Positions 9,072 through 18,500 of a stretch of DNA of 64,000 nt are shown one piece after another (position 1 is the first letter of the stretch; the number at the start of each line of letters is the position of its first letter). The stretch comes from Noviherbaspirillum malthae (GTDB lineage Bacteria > Pseudomonadota > Gammaproteobacteria > Burkholderiales > Burkholderiaceae_D): NCBI RefSeq assembly GCF_015352985.1, contig NZ_JACYXF010000025.1:19920-83919 (forward strand). The letters are read 5' to 3'. The notes under the pieces were generated by a model, which searched no databases, was not told the DNA's origin, and was given only the letters and a program-made list of their open reading frames with translations. The position numbers were made by a program, and so were the translations under genes.

Positions 9072-9089
9072 GTGACAAGACTATGACGT
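9072..9089 (-). promoter_or_regulatory. Candidate PHO box of ppk2
   Basis: Minus strand ACGTCATAGTCTTGTCAC (9089-9072) matches the PHO consensus at 11 of 14 positions with correct 11-nt periodicity. The hexamer 10 nt downstream (CCTTAC) is a poor -10 (2 of 6), so promoter activity is less certain than for the other boxes. It lies 50 bp upstream of the GTG start. Confidence 0.5.
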
Positions 9090-9318
9090 TCCATGGAAAC
9101 GCTTGTTCCGGTGGCCTGTAAGAACGGGGCAAAAAGTTATGGGAATGGCTGAGGTGCTGGCAGGGCAGACGTTGATGAAGTAGGGAAATACACGGAAGGG
9201 CGTAACGCAGTCTCTGTATCGCTATGGCTCATTGTTGAAGTGTGGTACGTACCTTCGAATGAAACACCAAAACAGAAACCGCTATTGAGGTGCCTGAGAA
9301 CGGTATTTCGTATCGCAA

Positions 9319-9681
9319 CTACCTGCTGACTTTGTCGGCGCGACTTCTTGTTAGCACCGTCGCGCGGCTCGGCTTTATAAGGGAAATCCCCAGTGACCAA
9401 TTATTGACGACGCAGGAGAGTTCCAGTGCAGCAACAAATCCGCTGACGCTAAGGGCAGCGCCGAATTTCCCATACAAAACCAGGAAAGCAAGACTGCCCG
9501 CCACAAGGATGCTCGACAACGCAAAGTACACATTCACGCGACGTGCGCTCGGTTGAGGACCCAACAATGGATTGACCTCGAAAAGATCGGGAGCCCATAG
9601 TGTGCTCCATAATGTCTGCCGCCAATCGCAAGCCAAGGCGAGAATGGCAACGACGCTAATTATGTATGCAATATATTCCAT
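9319..9681 (-). CDS. Small membrane protein of unknown function
   Basis: 120 residues from ATG 9681, which has GAGG 5 nt upstream; a longer start at 9717 lacks one. Three hydrophobic segments are visible (residues 1-18, 52-70, 76-96). Between the first two is a conserved-looking polar loop LWAPDLFEVNPLLGPQPSARR. This layout resembles short DUF5658-like proteins, but I cannot assign a role. It stands alone upstream of ppk2. Confidence 0.55.
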   Translation of the reverse strand: MEYIAYIISVVAILALACDWRQTLWSTLWAPDLFEVNPLLGPQPSARRVNVYFALSSILVAGSLAFLVLYGKFGAALSVSGFVAALELSCVVNNWSLGISLIKPSRATVLTRSRADKVSR

Positions 9682-9889
9682 CTGCCTCAACGACAACGAA
9701 CTGGGCACGTACAGCAATGCTCCGCGCGACTACATCACGTCGGATTCTAATATGAGGCAATAGACCAGTTGTTGACGGATTCCGAATACCGGCTGCCAAG
9801 TCAACGATGGGCGCGGATACAACAAAAACCTTGCTGATGGCTACCTGCGACTATGTACGGTTGCCTGCGGCGGGGCTAAAGGAAGCAGG

Positions 9890-11677
9890 TCAGTGCATTG
9901 AAGGGAACGTGCGCCTTTCAATAAACAAGCTGTTCCCCTTTAGCATTTTCGCCTGCTTCTTCGCTTCCGTCGCCGCTGCCGCGAGTTGTGCATGAGATGC
10001 AAAGGTATTGGGCTCCACCTTCACCAAACCCAGTGACAGCGAGGGAATCGGATGAAACAGCTGATCTCCAACGCGGTTGAGCGCCATGTAGCCATTGGCT
10101 GCACAGTCTTCCGGCTTCAAGTGATCTTCGATGGCATTGCTGAACGTTTCCAGTATGCTCCTGCAACGCTTTTCCCAATCGCTGCTCTGGAACAGGATCA
10201 AAAAATCGTCTCCACCTATATGGCCAAGGAAATCCTGTTCGGGATCGCAATACATCGCCAGGGTCCGGCTGGTCATCATGATGACATCGTCGCCCTGGCG
10301 ATATCCATAAATATCGTTGTAGGGCTTGAAATGATCGAGGTCCGCATAACCGACAACGAACGAAACCCCTGTCGATAGCAGACGGTCGATCTCTTCATTG
10401 AGCGGGACATTGCCTGGAAGCTGAGTCAACGGGTTAGCATACCGGGCTGCACTCAGCTGCATCTGCGTGATCTCACGCATTACATCATGCCCGGTACATA
10501 AACCCGCATACCGCCCTTGGCGCGTGACTGCAAAACCATTCGAAAAATGACGTGTATCCGCATTGGTCAACGCCAGGCTGACTTCTTGCATGGGTGTGGC
10601 GATATCGAAGACAAGCGGCTGTGCCCGCATCAGTACTGTGCAAGGCTTTTTCCCGAGTAATTCGCGTTGATAGGGCCGGGCGAAGTGGTCCAGCAAAGTC
10701 ATGCGGTCAATGATGCCGACTGGACGGTCATGATCGACTACGGCAGCCAGTTCCTGCTGCGGATTATTGATTAGAGAAGTCAGCACCGAATCCACCGTCG
10801 CTGTCGTTGAAAAGGTAGGGGCATTTCGCAAGATGCTGCCGACGGTGACCGTTTTACCGGTTGACGGCACCCGGGTACGGGCCAGTGTGGTATGCCGTAA
10901 CAGTTTGGTTTTAATGGATAGGTCAATGTCGATATGCGGCTGCGGAGAAGGACGTCCAAGGAAAAAACCTTGGCCGTATTCGAACCCCGCCCGGGCGAGC
11001 AATAGCATATCGTCTTCGTTTTCAATGCCTTCTGCGATGGTCTTTGTCCGCGACTTCTGGGCTATCGACTGAATGGAGTCCAGGATATTGAGCTTCATCC
11101 GATTGGCCGCGATCCGCGACGTGAAATGCTTGTCGACCTTGACGAAGTCAGGGTGAATCTCGGACCAGAGACGCAATCCTGAATAACCGGCGCCAAGATC
11201 GTCAATGGCCACCATAAAACCCTGTTCCCGGCACCTATCAAGGGTTGAGCGCATTCTCGCGTAGTCGTGAATGGCTTCGGTTTCCGTAATCTCCAGCACG
11301 ATACGCTCAGGTCGCAATCCCAGCCTGTCGAGCATGTCGAAACACGGCCTGCGCTGTATGCAATGAAACGAGTTCGGTCCCATATTGAGGAACAGCCGCC
11401 CTGGTAGATCCAGTTGCGCAAAGTGTTCGAGTACTGTCTCCCGACAGGCCGCTTCCAGTTCCTGCAATCGGCCTAGTTGTTGCGCGCTTTGAAACAACAT
11501 GGCAGGCGAGTGATATGCACTACCTTCGGGCCCACGGATTAGGCCTTCAAACCCTAGCGTTTCACCGGTTCCCAGTGAAACGATCGGCTGAAACACTGCA
11601 TGCAGCAACTTCTTGGTAAGAATTTCGTTAAAGGAGATCGTCATGAAACTGGAGGCGGTCTGCGTTACCGCACACAT
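9890..11677 (-). CDS. EAL-CBS-GGDEF cyclic-di-GMP signalling protein
   Basis: 595 residues with no membrane segment. Residues 15-255 form an EAL domain: FEGLIRG in place of EAL, ETEAI, AIDDLGAGYSG, FVKVDKHF, TIAEGIE and QGFFLG retain most metal and catalytic residues, so phosphodiesterase activity is plausible. Residues from about 275 to 400 contain two CBS-like segments (VDSVLTSLINNPQQ, GIIDRMTLLDHF). The last third is a GGDEF domain with HIGGDDFLIL, a conservative E to D change, and no RxxD inhibitory site. The inverted order, EAL first, is a known architecture. Neither ATG 11677 nor the internal ATG 11644 has a clear binding site. The neighbouring chemoreceptor and CheV genes suggest motility control. 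Confidence 0.85.
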   Translation of the reverse strand: MCAVTQTASSFMTISFNEILTKKLLHAVFQPIVSLGTGETLGFEGLIRGPEGSAYHSPAMLFQSAQQLGRLQELEAACRETVLEHFAQLDLPGRLFLNMGPNSFHCIQRRPCFDMLDRLGLRPERIVLEITETEAIHDYARMRSTLDRCREQGFMVAIDDLGAGYSGLRLWSEIHPDFVKVDKHFTSRIAANRMKLNILDSIQSIAQKSRTKTIAEGIENEDDMLLLARAGFEYGQGFFLGRPSPQPHIDIDLSIKTKLLRHTTLARTRVPSTGKTVTVGSILRNAPTFSTTATVDSVLTSLINNPQQELAAVVDHDRPVGIIDRMTLLDHFARPYQRELLGKKPCTVLMRAQPLVFDIATPMQEVSLALTNADTRHFSNGFAVTRQGRYAGLCTGHDVMREITQMQLSAARYANPLTQLPGNVPLNEEIDRLLSTGVSFVVGYADLDHFKPYNDIYGYRQGDDVIMMTSRTLAMYCDPEQDFLGHIGGDDFLILFQSSDWEKRCRSILETFSNAIEDHLKPEDCAANGYMALNRVGDQLFHPIPSLSLGLVKVEPNTFASHAQLAAAATEAKKQAKMLKGNSLFIERRTFPSMH

Positions 11678-11798
11678 CTAAACTGAGGGTAGCAATAGCG
11701 GAAGCAAGATTTGACTGCGTTACATGTTATTGCAGGACAGCAATGACATAAGTGGGATGATAATCCAGATTATTGCTTATTGGCCACGACCTTCGTCT

Positions 11799-12001
11799 GT
11801 CATTTCCCTGTAGTATTTCTTGGCTAATATTGCGCTATCTGCTGTACAGCTTACCGATAAGGCTGATGGCAGGCAGGGTGCCGCCTTAACCGCATAGAGC
11901 GGGGCGGCATACCGACCACATTCCCTCTTTGGCAGACTGGAGAACAAGAAAAAACCGGTTGCCTTCGTGATTAGCATTGAACGTTTGTCATTTCCCTGTA
12001 G
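11799..12001 (+). repeat. Direct repeat upstream of chemoreceptor gene
   Basis: GTCATTTCCCTGTAG occurs at 11799-11813 and 11987-12001, each followed by a similar TTxCTGGCTA segment, so about 30 bp are related. Both copies lie in the 373-bp region between the divergent EAL-GGDEF gene and the chemoreceptor gene. They could be regulator sites or the trace of a local duplication. No consensus sigma-28 or sigma-54 element is evident. Confidence 0.5.
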
Positions 12002-12050
12002 CAATTACTGGCTAGACTGCGACCTTCTTTGCTTTTCTGGCTATTCCATC

Positions 12051-13592
12051 ATGTTTTCTTGGCGTACCCATGTTGGCACCCGGCTGTTGTTCGCCTTCGC
12101 CATCATCCTGACATTCCTTACCTTTACCACCGGCCTGTCGGTATGGCGACTGTTTTCAGTCAATTCGATGGCAAAAATTCTAGTCAACGACAAACTGGCC
12201 AATCAGCGGGTGGTTGCGGAATGGGATGCAGCAGTCAGCCTGAATGCGACGCGCGTCATTGCGATTGCCAAGAGTGACAGCCTGGAATTGGGCGATTACT
12301 TCGATCAGCAATTGAAGGCGGGCGAGCGCGTGATCGCCGATCATGCCGCGGCCGCGCGCAAAGGAGCCACAACTGCCGAGGAGCGCACGCTTATCGATGC
12401 GATCGTCAGTGCGGCACAAACCTATGCTGCCGTGCGCGACAAGATCTTTCAGTTGAAGGAAATCGGCCGAACACAGGAAGTTGAGCAACTGGTTGGTACT
12501 GAACTCGGTGCTGCACAGGCCGCTTATGAGAGTGCCCTGCAGCGGCTCCTTGATCACCATAAGCAGCAGGCAGACAACATCGCGGTGGAATCTGAAGCCG
12601 TGTTCAAGAACAGTGTCTTCCTTCTGTTTGTCGCCGGTGGCATCGCGGTCCTTGTAGGCATTGGCCTTGCCGTGTACTTGACCCGGAACATCGTGCGACC
12701 CGTGACGGATGCGGCCAATCTCGCTCGACGCGTGGCGGCCGGTGATTTGACCTCCGTAGTTGATACGGACCGTGGCGACGAGATCGGTATCCTGTTGCAT
12801 GCATTGTTTCAGATGAATCAGAGTTTGTCGGAGATGGCGTCCGAGATCAAAGGCGGCGTAACGGAAATTGACCGGTCGCTGAGCGAAATCGCCCATGACA
12901 ATGAAGACTTGGCAGTCCGTACCGCTTTGCAGGCCGATTCTTTGCGGGGTATTTCTGTCGCGATGGACGCGTTGACAGACACCGTGGATAGCAATGCCGA
13001 GGCGACGCAACAAGCGAAATGCCTGGCCGATGCAGCAAAATCGGTTGCCGGCGAAGGCAGCGAGGCAGTTGCCAGCGTCGTTTCAACCATGGATTCGATT
13101 CAAACGAGTTCCAAGCGTATTGCAGACATCATCAGTGTCATCGATGGCATTGCGTTCCAGACGAATATTCTGGCGCTGAACGCCGCGGTCGAAGCTGCCC
13201 GTGCCGGCGATCATGGCAGGGGCTTTGCCGTTGTGGCTGCTGAAGTGAGGAGTTTGTCGCAGCGGTCCTCGGTGGCAGCGAAGGAAATCCGTGAATTGAT
13301 CACAGTGTCAGTCAATGAAGTGGTCACAGGGACCGGCATGGTGGACCAGGCTGGCATCACCATGGCCAAGGTAGTGGATAGCATCAATCAAGTGACCGAG
13401 ATTGTGGCAAGAATCAATGTGGCAAGCCAGCGACAAGCTGAAGGACTGGGTGAAATCAGGCAGTCCATCGTCGGGCTAGACAGCACCACCGAACAAAATA
13501 CCGCACTCGTCAAAGATGCAGTGCGCGCGTTAGGTGAATTGACTGCGCAGTCGCAACGCGTCGCGACGTCGGTATCCCGTTTTCGGACATAG
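12051..13592 (+). CDS. Methyl-accepting chemotaxis protein
   Basis: 513 residues from ATG 12051, chosen because the hydrophobic first transmembrane segment (LLFAFAIILTFLTFTTGL) then starts near residue 10; the frame is open further upstream to 11967. A periplasmic four-helix-bundle ligand domain spans about residues 35-185. The second transmembrane segment (VFLLFVAGGIAVLVGIGLAVYL) is near 190-210. HAMP (residues 212-265) follows, then the cytoplasmic signalling domain with the conserved hairpin tip IDGIAFQTNILALNAAVEAARAG, EVRSLSQRS and methylation-region glutamates. There is no C-terminal CheR-binding pentapeptide. The ligand cannot be inferred. CheV follows 105 bp downstream in the same direction. 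Confidence 0.92.
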   Translation: MFSWRTHVGTRLLFAFAIILTFLTFTTGLSVWRLFSVNSMAKILVNDKLANQRVVAEWDAAVSLNATRVIAIAKSDSLELGDYFDQQLKAGERVIADHAAAARKGATTAEERTLIDAIVSAAQTYAAVRDKIFQLKEIGRTQEVEQLVGTELGAAQAAYESALQRLLDHHKQQADNIAVESEAVFKNSVFLLFVAGGIAVLVGIGLAVYLTRNIVRPVTDAANLARRVAAGDLTSVVDTDRGDEIGILLHALFQMNQSLSEMASEIKGGVTEIDRSLSEIAHDNEDLAVRTALQADSLRGISVAMDALTDTVDSNAEATQQAKCLADAAKSVAGEGSEAVASVVSTMDSIQTSSKRIADIISVIDGIAFQTNILALNAAVEAARAGDHGRGFAVVAAEVRSLSQRSSVAAKEIRELITVSVNEVVTGTGMVDQAGITMAKVVDSINQVTEIVARINVASQRQAEGLGEIRQSIVGLDSTTEQNTALVKDAVRALGELTAQSQRVATSVSRFRT

Positions 13593-13697
13593 TTCGATCC
13601 GCAATATGCGCAACGGCCGCAATTTCTCGAAGTTATACAGGACCATTGGAGAGACTTTCAATCCCGGGGCCTCCGTGCATTCACTGTAAGGTAGACA

Positions 13698-14663
13698 ATG
13701 GACGATCTGCAAAACGACGTTGACGAGCGAAGTCATCTCACGGAATCGAACAAGTTCGAAATGCTGGTATTTCGTCTTGGGCAAGCAGCTGATGCCGGGC
13801 ATTCGGAACTGTATGGCATGAATGTGTTCAAGATACGCGAAATCGTACGGATGTCACCGGTCACTGCCATTGCAGATTCTTTACCGCACATGCTGGGCGT
13901 CGTAAACCTTCGAGGTGAGATGATTCCAGTCATAGATTTGCCGAGCCTTGTCGGCTGCATTCCTGAAACTGGATTGAATACCCTCATCGTTACCGAGTTT
14001 GCCCGATCCACGCAGGCGTTTGCGGTAGAGGAGGTGGAAGATATCGTTCGGCTGGAATGGAGTGACGTGCTTTCAGCAGAAGGTTGCGTTGCGGGCACCT
14101 CGATCACGAGCTTTGCACGCCTTGATGGGAATGTACCGCATACCCGTCTTGCCCAGGTATTGGATGTTGAGGCCATCGTCTGTCCCATGGCGCCTGACGA
14201 CGGACTCAGCGATGTTGACACTGGCCACCTGGGCATCGGATTGAACTTGCATCCTGATGCGGTAATTCTTGCGGCCGACGATTCGCTCCTTGCGCGGCGC
14301 CTCATTGAACAGGCACTTGAGACTTTGGGCATACCTGTCGTCATGACCAAGACCGGCAAGGAAGCATGGGAAAGACTGAATGCGCTTGCCGATGCTGCCG
14401 AGGCAGAAGGGCAGACCGTGCGTGATAAGGTCGCATTGGTCCTTAGCGACCTTGAAATGCCCGAAATGGACGGTTTTACGTTGACCCGGCTGATCAAGAA
14501 AAGCCAACGCTTCAACGCTATCCCGGTCGTTATTCACTCATCGTTGTCGGGCGCTGCGAATGAGGAGCTGGTGAAGAGGACAGGGGCCGATGCTTATGTG
14601 GCCAAGTTCGCCGCAAACGAACTCGGTGCGACAATACGAACGGTAGTTCGTCCTCTTTCGTGA
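13698..14663 (+). CDS. cheV: Chemotaxis protein CheV (CheW-receiver fusion)
   Basis: 321 residues. The N-terminal 170 residues are a CheW domain (LVFRLG, YGMNVFKIREIVRM, GVVNLRGEMIPVIDL) that couples receptors to the kinase CheA. The C-terminal 130 residues are a receiver: acidic pair in LAADDSLLARRLIE, phospho-acceptor aspartate in LVLSDLEMPEMDGFTL, threonine/serine in VIHSSLS, and lysine in DAYVAKF. Phosphorylation of the receiver is thought to tune the adaptor. It follows the chemoreceptor gene and probably serves it. No cheA or cheY is in the window. Confidence 0.93.
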   Translation: MDDLQNDVDERSHLTESNKFEMLVFRLGQAADAGHSELYGMNVFKIREIVRMSPVTAIADSLPHMLGVVNLRGEMIPVIDLPSLVGCIPETGLNTLIVTEFARSTQAFAVEEVEDIVRLEWSDVLSAEGCVAGTSITSFARLDGNVPHTRLAQVLDVEAIVCPMAPDDGLSDVDTGHLGIGLNLHPDAVILAADDSLLARRLIEQALETLGIPVVMTKTGKEAWERLNALADAAEAEGQTVRDKVALVLSDLEMPEMDGFTLTRLIKKSQRFNAIPVVIHSSLSGAANEELVKRTGADAYVAKFAANELGATIRTVVRPLS

Positions 14664-14779
14664 ATACCGTTTAAGAAACCATCAAGTGCGAAGCCTGCAT
14701 GCGGCATTGCATCGCGTTCGACTCAAGCGGGAAGCAAGCCGTTGATTGTACCTCGACTTTAATTCGACGAAAGTAACGA

Positions 14780-15250
14780 CTACTTTGCCTTCTTGGGCCG
14801 GCCAGTCTTCAATGGAGTCAGCTTACCGACAAGCTCCTGAAGCTTGGCAGTGTCGAGGTCACGCAGGAGTGCAATACCGACCCGCAACAATTCGCTTTTC
14901 TTGACCTCGATACCGGCTTTCAGGCAGTCCTTCTTGACTTGCCCGAGTACCGCATACTCGGCTTCCGGCATCGTAAAGCTGTCCCGGACAAGTTTCGGTT
15001 TCTTCGTTTTTTCTTTGCCCTCGTCTGGCTTTGGAGCGTCCTTTGCCACACGCGGTTTCGTTTCGGGTTTAGGCGGCGCCTTTTGCTCCTTGACGACGGC
15101 AGCTGCGGCAGCGGGAATGGGCTTCATCTCCAATGGAGCTGCGGGTAGAGGTTGCACGGGTGGGACAATGACAGCATCTTGGGTCTTCCGAGTCCGACCC
15201 GTAGTTGGCTTGGCGGCCGCTGTAGATGGGGTCGCGGCATTTTTCTTCAT
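14780..15250 (-). CDS. Basic ribbon-helix-helix-like protein with Ala/Pro/Lys-rich N-terminus
   Basis: 156 residues from ATG 15250. Residues 1-95 are low complexity, rich in alanine, proline and lysine, like a disordered DNA-associating tail. Residues 95-150 read DSFTMPEAEYAVLGQVKKD followed by KSELLRVGIALLRDL. This is a short strand and two helices in the pattern of an MetJ/Arc-like ribbon-helix-helix domain, and the protein ends in the AT-hook-like GRPKK. I infer a DNA-binding protein. Eighteen bases upstream of the start is a perfect palindrome that would suit a dimeric repressor of this type, suggesting autoregulation. It is divergent from the large nuclease gene. Exact family unknown to me. 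Confidence 0.65.
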   Translation of the reverse strand: MKKNAATPSTAAAKPTTGRTRKTQDAVIVPPVQPLPAAPLEMKPIPAAAAAVVKEQKAPPKPETKPRVAKDAPKPDEGKEKTKKPKLVRDSFTMPEAEYAVLGQVKKDCLKAGIEVKKSELLRVGIALLRDLDTAKLQELVGKLTPLKTGRPKKAK

Positions 15251-15267
15251 GTTGGGCCTCAATTTAT

Positions 15268-15294
15268 AAACGATATAAATAGTTTATATCGTTT
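15268..15294. promoter_or_regulatory. Perfect palindromic operator
   Basis: AAACGATATAAA (15268-15279), spacer TAG, then the exact complement TTTATATCGTTT (15283-15294). The AT-rich dyad is immediately upstream of the ribbon-helix-helix-like gene and probably overlaps its promoter. It may also influence the divergent nuclease gene 220 bp away. Confidence 0.7.
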
Positions 15295-15402
15295 GATGGC
15301 AGTGCGCAAGTTGTCTATGACAACACGGGCATGCCCGTCTGCATGCCAAGGTTGTTTTTATCCCTTACCAACCGTCCCAGCCAGTTACCAAATGTTTCCT
15401 TT

Positions 15403-15436
15403 TGTTCATGTTGCGGTCATATTCGGCCCGTATTCT
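15403..15436 (+). promoter_or_regulatory. PHO box and -10 of the extracellular nuclease gene
   Basis: TGTTCATGTTGCGGTCAT (15403-15420) matches the PHO consensus 10 of 14 with correct half-site spacing. TATTCT (15431-15436), 4 of 6 matches to the -10, begins exactly 10 nt after the box. The ATG is 75 nt downstream. Confidence 0.55.
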
Positions 15437-15511
15437 TGCCCGCGGCTGCCAGCCTCGCGCGCATCCGGCCACTTTGATCACGCTCCATATCAACCATTCA
15501 CAGGGACGACC

Positions 15512-18500
15512 ATGGCTAGTAGAGTACTGAACGACGAAATTCGCATTGCTTATAAACTGGGTGAGCTGAAGCAATTGGTCCGGACGCTGGGCGGCACTGC
15601 CGCAGACCCGATCAAGTTGGCGGACGAACTGATCAGTGCGGGCCTATTTGCAGCGCAAACCAATGACATCAAGATCAAGCAACTGGAGCAGGCCGTCGGC
15701 ACGCCGGCGCTGGACCTATTGCTTGCGGCTTTCGCCAACCGTGCCCCGACAGCCGCTGATGACCGCCTTTCTGCAGTCGAGGATCGTGCAGCGCTATTCA
15801 CAGCGACGGACCTGCTTGGCAATGACAACGATGCGGACGGTGACACGCTGGCGATTACCGCAATCACCAGTGCCACTGGCGGAACGGCGACGCTGAATGC
15901 CGATGGCAGCGTCAGCTTTACTGCCGCCCCCGATTTCAATGGCGAGGCCAGCTTTACCTACCAGGTCAGCGACGGCGGCAGGCTTAACGGCGTTAGCAAC
16001 ACGGCCACCGTGCATGTGTTGGTCGCGGCAGTTAATGACGCGCCGGTGCGCACTTCGGGCGAGGTTGGACCGGTCACGATGGAGGAAGATGCGGTGGCGA
16101 CCCCGCTGAACTTGGGTGTTGTAACCTACGCTGCCGGCGGCGGCGCCGACGAGGCGGCCCAGACGCTGTCGGTGACGGTGACCGGCGTGCCAGACGCCAC
16201 GCTGGGACACGTGGTATTGGCTGACGGCGTCACCGTGGTTGTCGCGGGGCAGACCTACAGCATAGCGGAGTTGCGCGGCATGGCGTTTGCGCCGGCGGCC
16301 GACGCACATGGTAGCGCCTCCTTCCGGTATGAGGTGCGCGACAGCGGAGGCACCGCAAATGGCGGCACCGATACGTTGGCGCAGGAGATTGCGATCCACG
16401 TGCAGGCAGTCAATGACGCACCCGACGCGGTTGCCGACACGCTGCGGGCCGGCGATCAGGGCATCACCACCTTCACCGCCACCCAGCTGCTTGCCAATGA
16501 CCGGGATGTCGATGGCGACGCATTGACCATTACTGCGGTTACTGCAGGCAAGGGCGGCAGCGTGTCGCTGAACGCCGATGGTACCATCAGCTTCATTCCC
16601 GAGACTGGCTTTACCGGCAGCGCCTCGTTCACCTACACGGTAACCGACGGCGCCGAACAGCGCACCGCCGCCGCCACGGTCGACGTGACGACCCGGATCA
16701 GCGCGATCCAGGGTGAGGGTGCCGCATCGACACGCGTTGGCGAGAGCGTGTTGGTCGAGGCAAGAGTCACCGCTTGGGCGCCCGAGATGAAGATGTTCTG
16801 GGTCCAAGAGGAAACGGCAGACCAAGACGGTAATGTTCGCACTTCCGAGGGCGTCGCCGTCTATTACGGCAATGCGGTGTCGCCGGTAAGCGCCGACAGC
16901 CTCGGTGACATTGTTCGCTTTTCCGCAAAGGTCACCGAGTTCCGCGCGTCGGGCCAGAGTGCAGCTTCCGGCAGCCTGACCGAATTGACAGGAATCAGCG
17001 GTTTTACTATCGTGCATGACGGCACGGCGGCCGACATCGAGGCTGCCGCGCAGGTAACGCTGCCAGTGGCAACAGCCGACACCCTGGAGCAGTATGAAGG
17101 CATGCTGGTCGAGGTTACCGCGGCCAGCGGCGGCGATCTGTTCGTGGCAGACACTTATACATTCGGCCGCTTCGGCGAAATGACGTTCTACGCTGATGAC
17201 GTACCGCTGCAATTTACCCAGCAGAACCTGCCGGACGCCGCAGCGAATGCCGCCTATCTTGATCTGCTGGCGCGTAGCAGCATTCAGCTGGAGGATCGCA
17301 GCACCGCACAGAACCCTAGTCTAGACAAGCTGATCGCCGGCAGCCAGATTGAGCGCAACGGCGTCGAGCTGTCCGCCGAGAACTTCGTGCGGGCGGGCGA
17401 CACCGCCAACAGCCTGACGGGCGTCCTCAGTTTCGACCGCGGTATCTACGAATTGCAACCGGTGCAGACCGTCAACTTGACCGGTGAAGCTCGTCCGGTG
17501 GCCCCTGACGAAGCCGCAATCAACGCCAACGGCACCGCCGACATCAAGGTTGCGAGCTTCAACGTGCTCAACTACTTTACCTCGCTGTCGGTGGCCAATA
17601 CCACTGCTGACAATTTTGCCACGCCTTACGGCAACACTCACGAGCCGCGCGGGGCCAACACGCCGGAGGAGTTTTTGCGCCAGCAGGCCAAGCTGGTCGA
17701 GGCCATCACCGGCACCGGCGCCGACGTGCTGGGCCTGATGGAGATGCAGAATAACGGATTTGGCGACGGTACCAGCGCGATCGACAGCCTGGTGGACGCG
17801 CTGAACGCTAAAGCCGGTACAGGCGCCTACGCCTATGTGCGCGGACCGTATGCCGACGGCAGCGGTGCCGAACCTACGGCTGGCAGCGACGCCATCATGG
17901 TCGCAATCATCTATAAGACGGCAACGGTCAAGCCGCTCGGTCAGGCAGTCACACCTGACTCCGCCGTCTACTCAGCCTTCGCTGCCGCCAACCGGCCGCC
18001 GATCGCGCAGACTTTTGGCTACGTCGGCGACGAATCCAAACAATTCACGCTGGTGGTCAACCACTTCAAATCGAAGGGTGACGGCACGGAAAAGTACGCC
18101 GGCGATGCGGATAGCGGTGACGGGCAGGGAGCATTCAACGCCACCCGCCTGGAGGCAGCGGTACAGCTGGCGCAGTGGCTGGAGTCGAACCCGACCGGCG
18201 CCACCGACGGTGACTACCTGATGGTCGGTGACCTCAACAGCTACGCGATGGAAGACCCGATCCGTTACCTCACCGGCACCCAGTTCGACGTCAACAAAAA
18301 CTACGGTGGCTACTCGCTCACCGACGCAGGTAAAGCGCTGTCCGGTGATTACACGCTGTTGGGCGGTACCAACGAGTACAGCTACGTGTTCGATGGCTTG
18401 CGCGGCTCGCTTGACCATGCGCTTGCAAGTGACGATCTGGCTGGCGAGATCACTGGAGTGACGCACTGGCATATCAACGCCGACGAGCAGATCATGCTGG

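Noticed and set aside
11815..11835. Possible sigma-54 promoter (TTGGC...TTGC) before the chemoreceptor gene
   Set aside because: The GG-to-GC distance is 8 nt between the dinucleotides instead of the required 10.
12180..13013. 277-codon open frame on the minus strand
   Set aside because: Antisense to the chemoreceptor gene, which has clear domains and explains the region.
13733..14515. 260-codon open frame on the minus strand
   Set aside because: Antisense to cheV; Ser/Arg-rich translation without any family features.
15794..17212. 472-codon open frame on the minus strand
   Set aside because: It lies fully inside the nuclease gene on the opposite strand; its predicted protein is rich in Arg, His and Cys without domains, as expected from reverse reading of GC-rich repeats.
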